Shown piece after piece: positions 11,745-24,820 of a DNA stretch of 64,000 nucleotides. The position numbers and the translations under genes were made by a program. The notes beneath the pieces were generated by a model, which had not been told where the DNA came from, did no database searches, and was given only the letters and a program-made list of their open reading frames with translations. This DNA is from Nymphaea colorata (taxonomy: Eukaryota > Streptophyta > Magnoliopsida > Nymphaeales > Nymphaeaceae): the NCBI RefSeq assembly GCF_008831285.2, contig NC_045149.1:11002417-11066416 (forward strand), given 5' to 3'. The number at the start of each line of letters is the position of its first letter. Within the stretch, counting starts at the first letter, position 1.

Positions 11745-12189
11745 TGAAACCGTAACAGCTTACCAGCAAGACTTACCAACAATCACACTGAAGATTGCAT
11801 CAGTTACAGTCAAGGAAGATGCCCCAGGAATCCAGCTACAGTTACAGATAAAGGCAATAATCAAGGAAGGAACAAATTTAACAAAAATCAGAGGATGAAC
11901 CGGCCAATCTGCAGATTGCATCCAAAGATGATAAGAGCAATCAAACTACAGTTACAAAAGAGGATAATGACAAACACAAATAAAAATAAACCGTCAACTA
12001 CAGAATTAATCATGATAAGAATGTAACCTCTCCTAAAATAAAGGAGAGACTTGAGGTGTATTGATATAAATTTTGAAAGGAACCATCTCACCAGGTGTGT
12101 GGAAGAAACCCTTGTGGGCGTAGGTGCTTTGTCACCGAACCACATAAATTGGTCTCTCTCTCTCTCTCAATAACTTTTGGTTTCTCACA
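11745..12189 (+). repeat. 3' LTR of the copia element (445 bp)
   Basis: Starts TGAAACCGTAACAGC and ends GGTTTCTCACA. It is collinear with the 5' LTR; differences include a longer CT run near 12153-12167 and several C/T substitutions. Confidence 0.92.
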
Positions 12190-13140
12190 TCATGTTCCTT
12201 ATGTATGGCATTCCTTATGTCTGGCATTTGTTTTTCCCATTTCTGTCTTGTTCATTCTGTTCTGGTTTGATTTTTATTTTTCTCATTCTATATGTACTGT
12301 CCAGTATTTACATCTTGCACCATTTGTTGCATCTGTTCTATTCATTCTGTCCACCGTTTGATAATTAGAACACTCAGTTTTGTTGGTTTTTACTTGATTC
12401 ATCTATTATTTTAAAGTTAGTGACATCACACAAAGCTTATGCAAAAAATCATTCATCATTTTTTTGTTTGAATTTGTTCTATTAATTTTGTCTACTGTTT
12501 GATAATTACAACACTTTGTTTTGTTGGCTCTACTTGTTTTGTCCATTGTTTTAAAGTTAGAGACATCATACAAAGCTTATGTAAAAAGTCATTCATCATT
12601 TTTATGTTCGAAATAACAAGAGTATGTTACATAAGTATTACTATAAAATTCATAACGAAAAACACATTTAATCAAAATCGACGTATTCAATAACTTGATT
12701 CTGTTGACTCAAGATAACACATATAACACCAATATAGCAAAATTAACTTCATAACTCGAACAAAAGAAACCAATATCACAAAATTAATTTCATAACTTGA
12801 ACAAATTATCAATGTTAGATGTTCAACTAAACATTATCACGTAACCCACAAGAAATCAAATTACAAATTATTGGGAGATGCACATTGGCATATATTAACA
12901 CAGAAATTAATACAAAGGCTCATAAACCTAAGGCAATGAGATTAGTCCTACATGATGTATATGCCTTTAGTCCTCCCATCATAAACCACATAAAACTTGG
13001 GACGTGGCATAATTGTCTAGTTCTTGCATGCCATTGAAACAAAAAGACAAACAAACAATTAACTTACCTGCATGAAGTATGAAAATGATCTAGTGTAGCT
13101 GAAATAATGACATATGACATAATGATATAATCCAGCACTA
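12190..13140 (-). mobile_element. PIF/Harbinger relic A, right portion
   Basis: Continues the Harbinger relic interrupted at 656. Two stretches match the Harbinger element at 48415: the CTGTCT/TGTTCTATTC-rich subterminal part (compare 48510-48760) and the segment around 12945-13030 with TGTCTAGTTCTTGCATG (compare TGTCTAGTTCCTGCATT near 49180). A near-duplicate of about 110 bp lies inside it (GTTTGATAATTA...TCATCATTTTT at 12355-12464 and 12497-12604). The match stops near 13140, before the transposase C-terminus would begin, so the relic is truncated. Confidence 0.6.
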
Positions 13141-14289
<1,149 letters not shown>

Positions 14290-15010
14290 TCTCATTAACA
14301 AATAAGTCATTTCAAATTAACAAAAATTTGCTCATTCTTTGATGCCTCAATCAAGTGTAGAGGATGTGTTGATGGACAATTGCCATCACATCAGTTCAAA
14401 CACAAGAAACAACATCATCAACTGTCTCTGACAATTCAAGGTAATAAAATTCACTAACCCAAGGATTTGGGTTTGCTTTGTTTTTGTTGACTTTGCATAT
14501 CAAACAAGCTTCAAGGTTTTACTTTTACAAGGAGTTGTCAATCTATGTCAATAGGATCTTTTTAATAGAAAAGTTGTTCAATTTGAGATGCACAAATAGC
14601 TCATCATCCATACATGTATTTTTAAGTTCATAGGAATGAAACCAAACTCATACTTTTTCATGCCTTTAGAATGTGAACTTAAGATATTAAACCATTTACA
14701 TTTAAATAAAACAAGCCTCAAATCTCCAAAATAATCAACTTCAAAGATATCCTTATTGGTACTATAGTCGGTAACTTCACCAATAACATAACTTTTATCT
14801 CTTACAATAGAAAAACTAGAAGTTTATGCAGTGACAACAATGCCACTATTCTAAGTTTTTCTCTTTTATTCTCTTTCAAATACATGAAATTGAAATCCAT
14901 TTGTGACAAGACCATTATATTTTTTCACCATCTTCTGCGGATATTGGGAGAGCCGTAAACTTCATCATTCACTTGTTGGCATGTAACGCTTTGGCGTAAT
15001 TGAGGAATTT
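14290..15010 (-). mobile_element. CACTA (En/Spm) relic, DUF4216 region
   Basis: Translating the minus strand between about 14830 and 14440 gives RDKSYVIGEVTDYS, then VDYFGDLRLVLFKCKWF and HSKGMKKYEFGF. This is the DUF4216 domain found at the C-terminal side of CACTA Tnp2 transposases. It aligns closely with the plus-strand DUF4216 at 23248-23634 (VRDENPVIGKVTNYG, LFKCKCFDVLSSHAKGMKK). The Tnp2 C-terminal tail is also visible near 14960-14870. There are stops and frameshifts, and no terminal CACTA repeats were found. It is a second copy of the same family in the opposite orientation. Confidence 0.8.
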
Positions 15011-15480
15011 ATTGCAAATAAATGATTAGTTAGATGAAAATTTTAAATAATACATATTAAAAGTAAAATTAATAAAACTGCCTGAGATATAATATACATG
15101 ATTTTGGAACCATTCTAGAAAGTAGACATATGCATACCTTGTGCTCTTGAGTACTGATCCAGTTGAATAATTACATTTACCCCCAAGCCCATCTATCAAC
15201 ACTAATTTTCATTTATTTTTTCTTTTTTTGCCTATTTTACTCGGGTCAACTCGATCTTTTGTTTTATGATTGATGTTTGGTAAGCAATTGTTTTACTGAA
15301 CGAGTCAAAGCTAGTGACTTTTCCTTGTCTTTGATTGTCTCTACTTTTTTTGAGTTCTATCCATGGGTTATGATGTAGTCCTGCCAAAACTCTCGACTTT
15401 TGATGATCATCAAACTATTGACTTAAATTTTCTTGTCCTTGTAGAGAAACTGAAATCATTAAGAGCTTACATGATGAAAT
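15011..15480. other. No recognisable feature
   Basis: AT-rich DNA between the CACTA relic and the minisatellite. No motif recognised. It could belong to the 3' side of the second LARD-like element. Confidence 0.35.
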
Positions 15481-17720
15481 ATGATTACTTGTGAGGAAGG
15501 TTTTATCATACTTGAGATGCTTGTATGCACTGAGATGTGGAAACATGAACTGAAGTGCAAAAACATGCACCAAAATGCAAAAATGTCACAATAAAATGTG
15601 AGTACCTATATGCTTGTGGGTTCCATACAAATACAGGTGCTTATACGCTTGTAAAGATTTAAAACTTCTATGCAAAAGAACATAAAAATGTGCATCAAAG
15701 TGTGAAAATATGTGTTGATGTGGGTGTACTTGTGTGCGGCGAAGCGGGAAATCTTACGCAATAGTATGTTTACTTGGGGGCATTGAAGCATTAAATCTTA
15801 TGCCAAAACACATTTTACTTGGGTCCACTAGAGCGCAAAGAAAATTTTATATTAGAATGCAAAAGTTTGAAGCCTTATGCAGGCTAGTATATTTACTTGG
15901 GTGCATCGAAGCACAAAATCTTATGTCAAGGCACGTTTACTTAGGGGTGCCAAAGCACAAAATCTTATACAAAAGTGCATTAACTTGTGTGCGCAGTAGT
16001 GTCAAATCTTACATCAAAACACGAGATTTATGCACTGGTACATTTACTTGGGGATGCGAAAGTGCGAAATCTTATGCCAAGACACATTTACTTAGGGTTG
16101 GTGAAACACTAAATCTTATATCAGAACATGATATTTTGAAAACTTGTGTGAAATTTTATGACAATGCACACTTATCTGAGGGTACTGAAGTGTGAAATTT
16201 TATACCAGTGCATGTTCATGTAAAACTTGTTTGTGCTTAAGCACAAAAAATAGTGTACTATAGTATGAAAATTGTTGTGCCGAAACACAAAATCATTTTG
16301 GAATTTGAGCTGCATCAAAATGCAAAGCCACATGCGAGAGCATGAAGTTTGTGAAAATTTGAGTGCACCAAAGCGTGAAACTGAAACTTGTGTGTGAATT
16401 GAAAACTTGTTTGCATTGACATGCAAAACCTAAAAATTTACATGTTTGAAAAATTGTGCACTAATGAGCAAATTTTGAGAAACTTGTATGCACTGAAGTG
16501 CAAAATTTGAAAATTTTGTATGTGCTGGAGAGTAGAAATGTTGTGCTGATACACAAAATGAGTTGTGAAATTTGTTTGCATTGAAGTGTGAAATCATGTG
16601 CAAAGACACAAATATATAGAAATGGGAAAACTTATGTGAGATTGAAAACAAATGTTGATTGAAAAATTTGTGGGTATTGAAATGTGATTTTGGGAAACTT
16701 ATATGCATCGAAGGGCAAAATTGAAAAACTTGTGTGCAACGAGGTGCGATACTGGAAACTTGTGTGATTAGAAAAATATGCACGTATCGAGGTGTGAGAC
16801 TGGATAATCTTGTGAAATTTGAAAACCTGTGTGCACCAAGGCGCAAAATATGAAAAACTTGTGAAATTTAAAAACCCATACGCATCTAGGTGATGACATT
16901 TGGAAAACTTGTAAAATTTGAAAATCTATTTGCACTAATGTGAAAATTAAAAAAAAAAGTGTCAAGTTGGAAAACCTATATGCAAAGGTGTGAAATTTTG
17001 GAAAACTTGTGAAATTGAAAAACCTGTATGCACCGAGGTGTAAGATTTTAGAGAACCTCTGTGCACCAATGTGCCAACTTTTAGAAAATTTCTGAAATCT
17101 GGAAAACCTATATGCAATGTGTGAGATTTAAAAAACTTGTGAAATTTGAAGACCTATATTCACCAAGGTGCAAGACTTGGAAAATTTGTGTGCACCTAGG
17201 TGCCAAATTTAAAAAACTTGTGCTTACTAAGTTGCAAAATTTTGAAAACTTATAAAATAGAAAAACTTGTGAAAAACATGAATACACTAAAATCAGAGAT
17301 TTGAAAAACCTGTATCTGATTGGAAAGCTTGTGCACACTGATTTACGAAATTGAAAATTGGAAGACATACAGGCACCGTGGCATGAAAGTTGAAAACACT
17401 ATGTGCACCAAAATGCAAAATTTTGAAAAACATGTGTGATCTTTGAAAAATTCTACGAAATCAAAATCAGGTATGCACAAATTTACGAAATTTTGAAAAA
17501 GTTGTGAAATTGAAAAACTTGTGAGCACTAAAGTGTGAAATTTTGAAAAAATTATGAATTTGAAAATTTGTGTACTAAGGTGAAAGTTTTTTGAAAAATT
17601 TGCATGCACTAAGATGCAAATTTTGAAAATTTTTTGTGCATTGGAATGCGAAGTTGAAAAACCTGTGAGCATTGAAATGTTAAATTGAAAACTTGTGTGC
17701 ATTGGAGTGAAAAATTATAA
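15481..17720. repeat. Degenerate minisatellite array, about 2.2 kb
   Basis: Two related zones. At about 15770-16130 units of roughly 40-75 bp share TTTACTTGGGTGCATCGAAG followed by CACAAAATCTTATG. From about 16200 to 17720 the units are shorter (about 35-60 bp) and share GTGTGCACCAAGGTGCAAAAT and TTTGAAAACTTGTGAAATT. Units differ at many positions and by indels, so this is an old array. It has no stable coding frame; the open frames on both strands only reflect the periodic sequence. It borders the leader of the second LARD-like element. Confidence 0.85.
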
Positions 17721-19020
17721 AAGTCATGTATGCTTAAATAGTTGGAGCTTTTGACAAAACTTGAAAAATTGGTAAGTGCTTGGACGTGGAAACTTATGGA
17801 CTGATTGCTCTCAGATTTTGAAAACTTTGCAATTGCCTTATTGAAAACCTTTTATGGCCATTTCCTTGCAGCTTATTATGTTCTTGTAAAAAATGATGTC
17901 ACAGTATGAAGGGTAGTGAAGGAAATGTGTGAATGAAGACAAGAGACTAGTCTAACCATTAGGAAATATATCACATGAAAGAATACCGAGATGCTTGAAC
18001 ATGTGAGGGACAAAAATAACTCTAATTGAAGAAAGAAACTTGAGAGAGAGATCCCAATCATCCCTACATGGCATGAGAGAGAACAAGAAATGAAATGATA
18101 AGAAGCTTGATCTAAAATATACTCATGATTCAGGAATAGAGTCTCATGTCTGGATCAGTTCTTAGAATAGAATGTACAATGTGGCAGAGGAGAAATGTTT
18201 TGATCATAGCAACTATCAAAACAACATGGTGAGAATCAAGACAAACATGTGAATGAATACACAAATAGATGATGGCCAGACTAAGTGATGAGACTGTGCC
18301 TGTTAGGATCGACCCAATAAGGGATTCAAACTGAATGGCAATGTTGACCCTGTCTTTGAAATTTTGTCTAGTTTTTTATGAAAATTTGGTGCAGAATAAT
18401 TATGAAATGTGATGCAAGAAGATAAACATGTAGCCAAACAAAACACGCAAAATGCTTCAAATAGCAACCCTTAATGACATGGCTCTATCATACAAATGTT
18501 TCAAAATGGCTTGGGCACCTAAGTTAAACTGATCCAAATGGTTCTAAAAGCTGAGGGTCTTCATTTTCCTTGATTACTCACCAATATACTAGGCTAATGC
18601 CTCAGTACGGGTGAGTGGAGGGCCAATACCAACCTCGAGTAGGTTGGTCCAGCTGTTGAACTATCTTGAGCTAATGCATGCATGGAGTATTCTGTGTTAT
18701 AGTGACCAAGACAAATGGGTGAAGGGAAATTTTGAAATATGCAAGCACATGTTTAAACAGTTGGCTCTAATGTAGTGGGACTTAGGATGTGAGTTAAAAT
18801 CAAAATGAGAAGCAAAAATAGTTTTCAAGCAACTCATAAATTAAGAGGGTTAATGTGTGATCCTATTCCTAAGTGAACATAGAAGAGCGCTCTCAATTCC
18901 AAGTCCTAATGCACATAAAAAATATACACATACATCAAATGAGGGTACCTAAGTAGCTTTAAGGGTGAGAGAACATTTAAAACATAGAAAAATGAAACAT
19001 CCTTGTCTAGTCAAGATAGT

Positions 19021-19043
19021 GACAGGTCCCATTATGGTCACCA
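19021..19043 (-). other. Putative primer binding site of the second LARD-like element
   Basis: On the minus strand the sequence reads TGGTGACCATAATGGGACC then TGTC. It shares the TGGGACCTGTC part with the Tat element leader at 31719-31741. Confidence 0.55.
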
Positions 19044-19149
19044 TTTTTGTTTACATGTAAAATTTTTTACCAATTCTTACATGAAGACCATAATAAATGG
19101 GATATCATTAGTTGTACTTGCATCCATTTCCTTGTATGGGATTCCAATA

Positions 19150-19700
19150 GATAGGACCCGACCTATAGGATCCAAGATTTGAAATTCGAAATCCAATATC
19201 CAAGAACTAGAATTTGAGATCCAAAAACTGAAATTCAGAATCCATGATCCAATGCTTGAGATCTAAAATCTGATATCCAAAATCTGAAATCTGAAATCTG
19301 AAATCCAAAATCCAAGACCAAAGATCTATAATCCAATATATGAATTCCAATATCTGAATCAAAAGTTTGAAATCCAAAATCTGATATCCAAAATCCATAA
19401 TATAAGGTTCAAGATCCAAAATCCAATATCCATTATCTAAAATTTATTATTCAAGATTCATTACAAGAAATCTGATCCAAAATCCGAAGTTCAAGATCCA
19501 AAATTTAATATTTAAAATCAATGAACCGTAATCTAAGATCTGAAATTGATATGAAATAATCCAAAATCCATGATCCCATATTTAATGTCCAAAATATGAA
19601 ATCCAATACTTGGTATTTAAGATGCAAGATCCATAATGAGATATAAGAAATCCGAAAATCATAATCTATCATTATGATTATTGAGATCTAAATCCAAACT
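19150..19700. repeat. Low-complexity (AATCCAAAATCTGA)-type repeat
   Basis: Short degenerate units of about 10-14 bp such as GATCCAAAATCC and GAAATCTGAAATCTG fill this stretch. It lies inside the presumed LTR of the second LARD-like element. The minus-strand open frame at 19207-19419 (Asp/Leu/Ile-rich) is an artefact of the repeat. Confidence 0.85.
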
Positions 19701-21029
19701 CCTTGTTTAAGATCAAATCATGGTTAATAAACATTCAAGATGTAAATGACTAAAGCTAGGGTGGTCAAAAGGACTGGATTTAGTCTTGCCTAAGCTGTGT
19801 TTGAACCTACCTAGGGACATACTTGATTAGAACATATGTGTTGGGGTTTATTTAAAGTGCATGATTCTTGATGTGATCTTTATTAATTGGATGTGGATGT
19901 CAATGCAGTTCACTAGATCTAGGCTATGAGTATCGGTTCGTAGATTGTAGGCTCTGGGATCAGTCTGGGCTTGGTCTCAGAGGACTGAACTAAGATTGGA
20001 CTGCATGCCTGTATGACCTAGGGTTTTTGAAATCATTTTAAAGAAATTGATTTTGAAAACTTTTTAGAAAACTATAATTTGGAAACAGCCCTTGCATTAA
20101 CATCAAACTGGATTCAGGTTTTCACATACATGGGTTAACGCCTCAGGGTATGCTACTAGGCAGATCTAGTTTGGTTTCAATCAAAGGGTGCATGTGGGTG
20201 TAAAGTGATCTAGTGCATGTTAAAACATATGCTATGCATGACTAATGAAAACATATATGAAATGTGATCTATTACGCATGAGACAAAAGCAAACAACACG
20301 AAATCATAGAATTGAGATGAAAAACTAAAAAAGAGAGATAAACATACCATAACAAAGATGGACGTGCTAAATTTTCTCAAGAATTAAATTCTAAACTAAA
20401 ATAAGAAGAAACATGTGAAAAATAGAAAAGAAATATAGGTTAGTTGAGGTAGACTCGATGACATTTTAAAGTTATGAGCGCGATCCTCACTTGTAAACTT
20501 TGGTTTTTTGAAAATTCATTTGAAAATCATGATATCTTGGATTAATTAATTTTAGATTGAAATTTGAAATTCAATATTATTGAAAATGGTTCTCATATGA
20601 GAAAAAACTTATATTATATTTATATCTTGATCAAAATCATTTGGATGTGAAAACATGTTAGTTTTGGACTTTGAGTTTAATGCAAGATTTTGAACATAGA
20701 TTTGAAATCTAGTTTACTTGGATACAAATATATCTTGATCAAATTTATATCCAGATATAAAATCCAATTTTATTCAAGTTGAAAACTACTTTATTGAGAT
20801 ATAAAAGTTTATTGAAAACTAGTCCTTTCTATAATGGATTGAGGAAAATGGACTTATGAAATGGATTTCAAATTGGATATAACTTTGAAGACGACATTTG
20901 GATTTTAAAATAGAGATTTTGGATTTGAAATCCATTTCAAAGCATTATTAATGTGGCCTCGAGTCCAGCTTGAATCTATTGACATAGAGGCCTTGAACTT
21001 GGTTATTTCACATCAAGTGCCTACATGGA

Positions 21030-22681
21030 TGGAGTAATAAATCATTTGATATGCTATTAAAGTTATTGAACAAAGCATTTTCTGTTGGTGCGCAAATACC
21101 AACATCATTTTATGTAACAAAGAAAATTTTTAAAGCATTGGGTATGACCTATGAGAATACATGCATGTCCTCAAAATTGTATGTTGTTTTGGAAAAAATA
21201 TATTGACAAGGATCAATGTAACGTCTGTGGTGCTTCTAGAGTTAGTATGGACATATTTTGATGAATTGCATCCATTTTTTTGCATTGGACACTTATAATG
21301 TCAGACTTGGTTTGGCAAGTTATGGTTTCAATCATTTCCTTACTTTGAGTACATCAATAATACATAATCTATCATCATTGTTGAATATAATCTACCACCA
21401 TGGATGGATATGAAAGCCATACGTGAATTTGTTTTTGTTAATTTCTGGGCCAAATTCTCTAGGAGAAAAGATTGATGTTTATTTGCAGCTACTAATTGGT
21501 AAGTTAAAATTGTTGTTGGATTTTGGTGTAGATACTTATAATGTAAGCAAAAACTAGTATTTTCGGATGCATGTGGCTTTGTTATGGACCATAAATGATT
21601 TTTTAGCTTATGCAGACTTGTTAGGATGGAGTACAAAAAAAAAATTGGCAAGCCCTATATCCAAAAGGAAACAAATTCTCATCATTTAAGAAATAATTGT
21701 AAAGAATGCTATATGGGTCATCAAAGATTTTTACCTACACATCATCCATATAGGTTGGACAAACGTTCATTTGATTGCGCTGATGAATTATGAATTGTTC
21801 CTATATATCTTTCTGGAACTAATGTATTACAAGAAGTAGAACATGAATCATTGAAACAAAATTGGAAAAATAAAAGCATATTTTTATTTTTTTATATTGG
21901 AAGGACAATTTATTAGATCACAATTTGAATGTAATGCACATCAATTTTTTTTTGTGAAAATATAGTTGGTACATTATTGAAGTTAGAGGGAAAGACAAAA
22001 TATCATTACAATTCTCGTTTGGACTTACAAGTGATGAATATAAGGCATGGACTCCTTCCACAAATATATAATAGAATTGGTAAGATATTGTTACCAGTAG
22101 CATGTTTCACTATGAGCCAAAAAAAGAAAAATATATTCTGCAAAGTCTTGAAGAATTTTAAAGTTCCAGATGGTTATGCTTCAAATGTTTCACAACGTCT
22201 GCATTTAAAAAGAAACAAAAATCTCAAGATTGAAGAGTCATGACTGTCATATGTTGATTTATCAATTCCTTCCATTAGCGTTATAGAGGTCTTTACTAGA
22301 GTATTGATTGTGTTTTGTATTTTTTCCGAGAAATCATGTATGAAAGTTGGAAAGAAAATGATTTGAAGCATTTATAAGATCAGATTATATTGAATTACGT
22401 CATATGGAAAAGATATTTTCGCTTGCAGTTCTTTGATATCATGATTCACTTGCCTATTCACTTAGGTTGTGAAGTAGTATTAGGTTAATCTATACAATAC
22501 GGTTGGATATATCCCATTGAAAGGTATGTGCATACATTATTTTATAATGCTTTAATGGCTTTTATTATGTTTTATGTATTTATGTGGTATAGAGACACGT
22601 TTTAATAGACTATAAAGAAACTATGAAGCAGTTTAAGCAGCACAAAATTCTATGTTATTGCAGAGAAGATGGTTTTTAGGA

Positions 22682-22721
<40 letters not shown>

Positions 22722-23160
22722 CACTATGGACAACTTAATGATCCAACAAGTACACACTTATATATTGTTCAATCATCCTTCGGTGGCACCTTACCTTCAG
22801 TAAGTTACTAAATGTTGCATTTTGAGTTGAGCATAAATGTTTACTGTACTCATATGTTGGATTTTTATTAGGCAACATCTTGACTTATTGAGAAGAAAAT
22901 ATTATTGAAGGCCTCATGAGATTGAGCACTTGCACAAGGTCAAATTTTTAAAATGGTTTCAAGATTATGTAAGTTATATATTAGCAATTTCTTATCATTT
23001 ATTCCTAATATGTATTATTTAAATATATCATATAACTTATCTCTTATTTGCTATAGATTCACCCATTATGTTAGAGAAGTATTGGCCAACGAATCAATGT
23101 TAAACTTATATGGCTATCATAATATCCTCAAAAAACAGTTAAAAAAAATATAACGGTTTT
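21030..23160 (+). pseudogene. CACTA Tnp2-like transposase remnant
   Basis: Tnp2 cuts and pastes CACTA elements. The N-terminal part reads AFSVGAQIPTSFYVTKKIFK then ALGMTYE (about 21070-21155), followed by the cysteine motif region CNVCGA. Further on, CKECYMGHQRFLPTHHPYRL (about 21697-21757), the SIFLFFYI region, GKTKYHYNSRLDLQVMNIRH (about 21989-22048), CFTMSQKKKNIFCKVLKNFK then VPDGYASN (about 22102-22185), LKSHDCHM and FDIMIHLPIHLGCEVVLG (about 22432-22486) follow the family order. A later piece (EHLDLLRRKYY, KFLKWFQ near 22870-22965) is the DUF4218 end. Stops and frameshifts are frequent and introns seem to separate the later pieces, one with a TA microsatellite. It is not functional. Confidence 0.88.
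22684..22718. repeat. (TA)n microsatellite
   Basis: About 17 TA units in a presumed intron of the Tnp2 remnant. Confidence 0.95.
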
Positions 23161-23247
23161 GTGATAAACGGATTTCGATTCCATACACTTGAATGAGGAG
23201 GAAAGAGAAAAAGTCAAAATAGAGGTGTTGTTGTGACTGCATGAACT

Positions 23248-23634
23248 TTGAGTTTCTCAAGTGTAAGAGATGAAAATCCAGTTATTGGCAAGGTTACCAA
23301 CTATGGCGTTATTACATATATCTTTGAAGTGGAGTACGATGGAGATATAAAGTTTGTTTTATTTAAGTGTAAATGCTTTGATGTTTTGAGTTCACATGCT
23401 AAAGGCATGAAAAAAGATGAGTTTGGTTTTGTGCTTGTGAATTCAAAATATACATGCATAGAAACTGAACCATTTGTGTTGGCATCTCAAGTTGAACAAG
23501 TTTTCTATGTTGAAGTTCCTATTGACACAGATTGGCAAGTTGTTGTCAAAATGAAACCTCAAGAATTATTTGATATGCAAAGACAAGAAACTATGCCGGA
23601 TGAAGTGATTGATGAAGTGAATAACAATTTCTAG
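23248..23634 (+). pseudogene. DUF4216 domain of the CACTA transposase gene
   Basis: An open frame of 128 codons that begins without an ATG (first codon TTG), so it is an internal exon or a fragment and not a complete gene. It reads NPVIGKVTNYGVITYIFEVE, LFKCKCFDVLSSHAKGMKK, EPFVLASQVEQVFYV and DWQVVVKMKPQELFDM, the standard DUF4216 layout. DUF4216 commonly sits at the C-terminal side of Tnp2; its biochemical role is unknown. This is the best-preserved coding block of the CACTA element, ending in TAG at 23632-23634. Confidence 0.88.
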
Positions 23635-24119
23635 GATAATGAATCTTATAACATTGAAATATCACAGATGGTTGATGATGTTTCTTGGGTGCAGCCAGAT
23701 GTACCAGTCATGTTTGTTGACACATCTTTTGTAGTTGATTGTGTGGCTATCAAACAAATTCTTCGTTGCAATCCAAGGTTAACCCTTCAATATGGTATTG
23801 TATTATTTTATATAATTTTGTTAAATAGATTGTTCTTGAGATTTTGCTTCAAAATTGTATCCTTAATGTTGGTTTCAATTGTTTCTTCATAAGTAACAAG
23901 ACATTCCCATCTTGCTAATTTTTTGTTTATTGTGATTATATGGTTTGAGGAATATCTAAAAAAAACGTAAATCAAAGGAGAATTTAATGGGGCATTGCAA
24001 AGTCGCAATTCCTGAAGATCAATGGAGGAACTTGATTTGACATTTTGAATTTCATATATATATATATATCAATTAGTTTACTTGGCTGTATTCCTTTGTA
24101 GGTTCTAACTTTAACACTT

Positions 24120-24820
24120 CGTTGTAGGAGAAAAGTGAGAAAAATAACAAAACTACACAATGTACAAGACTCCGCATAGAATGGGCACAAAAAGTTTGGC
24201 CTGATTTCGAGAAGAAAATGAATAAGAACCAGAGCCATCCCATGCCGAAGTCTTTAGTATGACACAAAATACTAGAAGAAGAGAGTATAAGAACGTAACA
24301 ACAAATGAAGTAATTGTAAGTAATAATATTTCATTACTTTAGTAACATTGATTTTAATTGAAAATTATTAAATACATGTGTTTGAAACATTACACTGATT
24401 TATAGATTCAACTGAACGAAGCAATGTCTCAACTACTGAAGACATTAGAGATTACATGTGTCCAACTAATGTTTTATCGTATGTGATGGGGCCAGACAAA
24501 TTTGGACGGGTGCATACTTATGGAATGGGGGTAAAACCTTCACAATTTTTTGATGCAATTCCTAGTTGAAGTGAATTGATGGCGCAAAATATGGTATTGC
24601 GTGTAGAATTGAAATACCTATGCAATAAAGTGCATGAAGTAGAAACCAGCCACACTGACCAGATGTGCAAATTGGAAGATAGGTAAGTTGAAAAAATACA
24701 ATTGTTGGAAGGTAGGCATGCTGAGAAGATATATGAACTAGAATCTAATGCAGCAAAAGTAAACGAGTTACATATTTGAAGTCAAGATGTTGATGAAAAT
24801 GTTGAAAAAAAACTAAGTGG
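24120..24820 (+). pseudogene. CACTA second protein remnant (plant Ptta/En/Spm type)
   Basis: Two or more exons with frameshifts. The first (about 24120-24290) reads RLRIEWAQKVWPDFEKKMNK. The second (about 24405-24820) contains SYVMGPDKFGRVHTYGMGVK then PSQFFDAIPS, matching the conserved VMG.DK.GRVR.YG.GV..S core of plant Ptta/En/Spm family proteins. A coiled-coil-like tail follows (KLEDR, KIYELESNAAK) with in-frame stops. In active CACTA elements this protein binds subterminal repeats. Here it is decayed. Its position downstream of Tnp2 on the same strand is the usual order. Confidence 0.75.

Larger units (their letters stand above)
657..12189 (+). mobile_element. Ty1/copia LTR retrotransposon, degenerate, with nested insertion
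   Basis: Complete in outline: 5' LTR (657-1096), tRNA-Met type PBS (1097-1109), gag remnants, protease, integrase, reverse transcriptase and RNase H in copia order, PPT (11736-11744) and 3' LTR (11745-12189). Without the 6.4-kb insertion at 2071-8502 and one copy of its TSD, the element is about 5.1 kb, normal for copia. Flanks are CCATG (652-656) and TCATG (12190-12194), a 5-bp target duplication with one mismatch. The LTRs differ at roughly 30 positions by eye, and the coding region carries many stops and frameshifts, so the copy is old and inactive. It sits inside Harbinger relic A. Confidence 0.92.
17721..20960 (-). mobile_element. Second LARD-like LTR element (partial, minus strand)
   Basis: On the minus strand a PBS-like site (19043 to 19021) follows an LTR end ...CATGTAAACA (at 19048). 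The leader below it (18200-19020) matches 6400-7245 of the first LARD-like element. The presumed 5' LTR runs from 19048 upward to about 20960. It contains AT-rich GAAATCC/GATCCAAAATC sequence and, at its far end, GGATTTGAAATCC-like words also seen near the LTR start of the first element. The LTR start and the second LTR were not found, so borders are approximate. No coding domains are present. Confidence 0.55.

Noticed and set aside
15734-17702. Several open frames of 60-153 codons on both strands
   Set aside because: All lie in the degenerate minisatellite and reflect its periodicity; no conserved motif.
15481-17720. CRISPR-like array
   Set aside because: Units are degenerate and of variable length without unique spacers, and the sequence is plant nuclear DNA.
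19207-19419. Minus-strand 70-codon frame
   Set aside because: Low-complexity GATCCAAAATC repeat.
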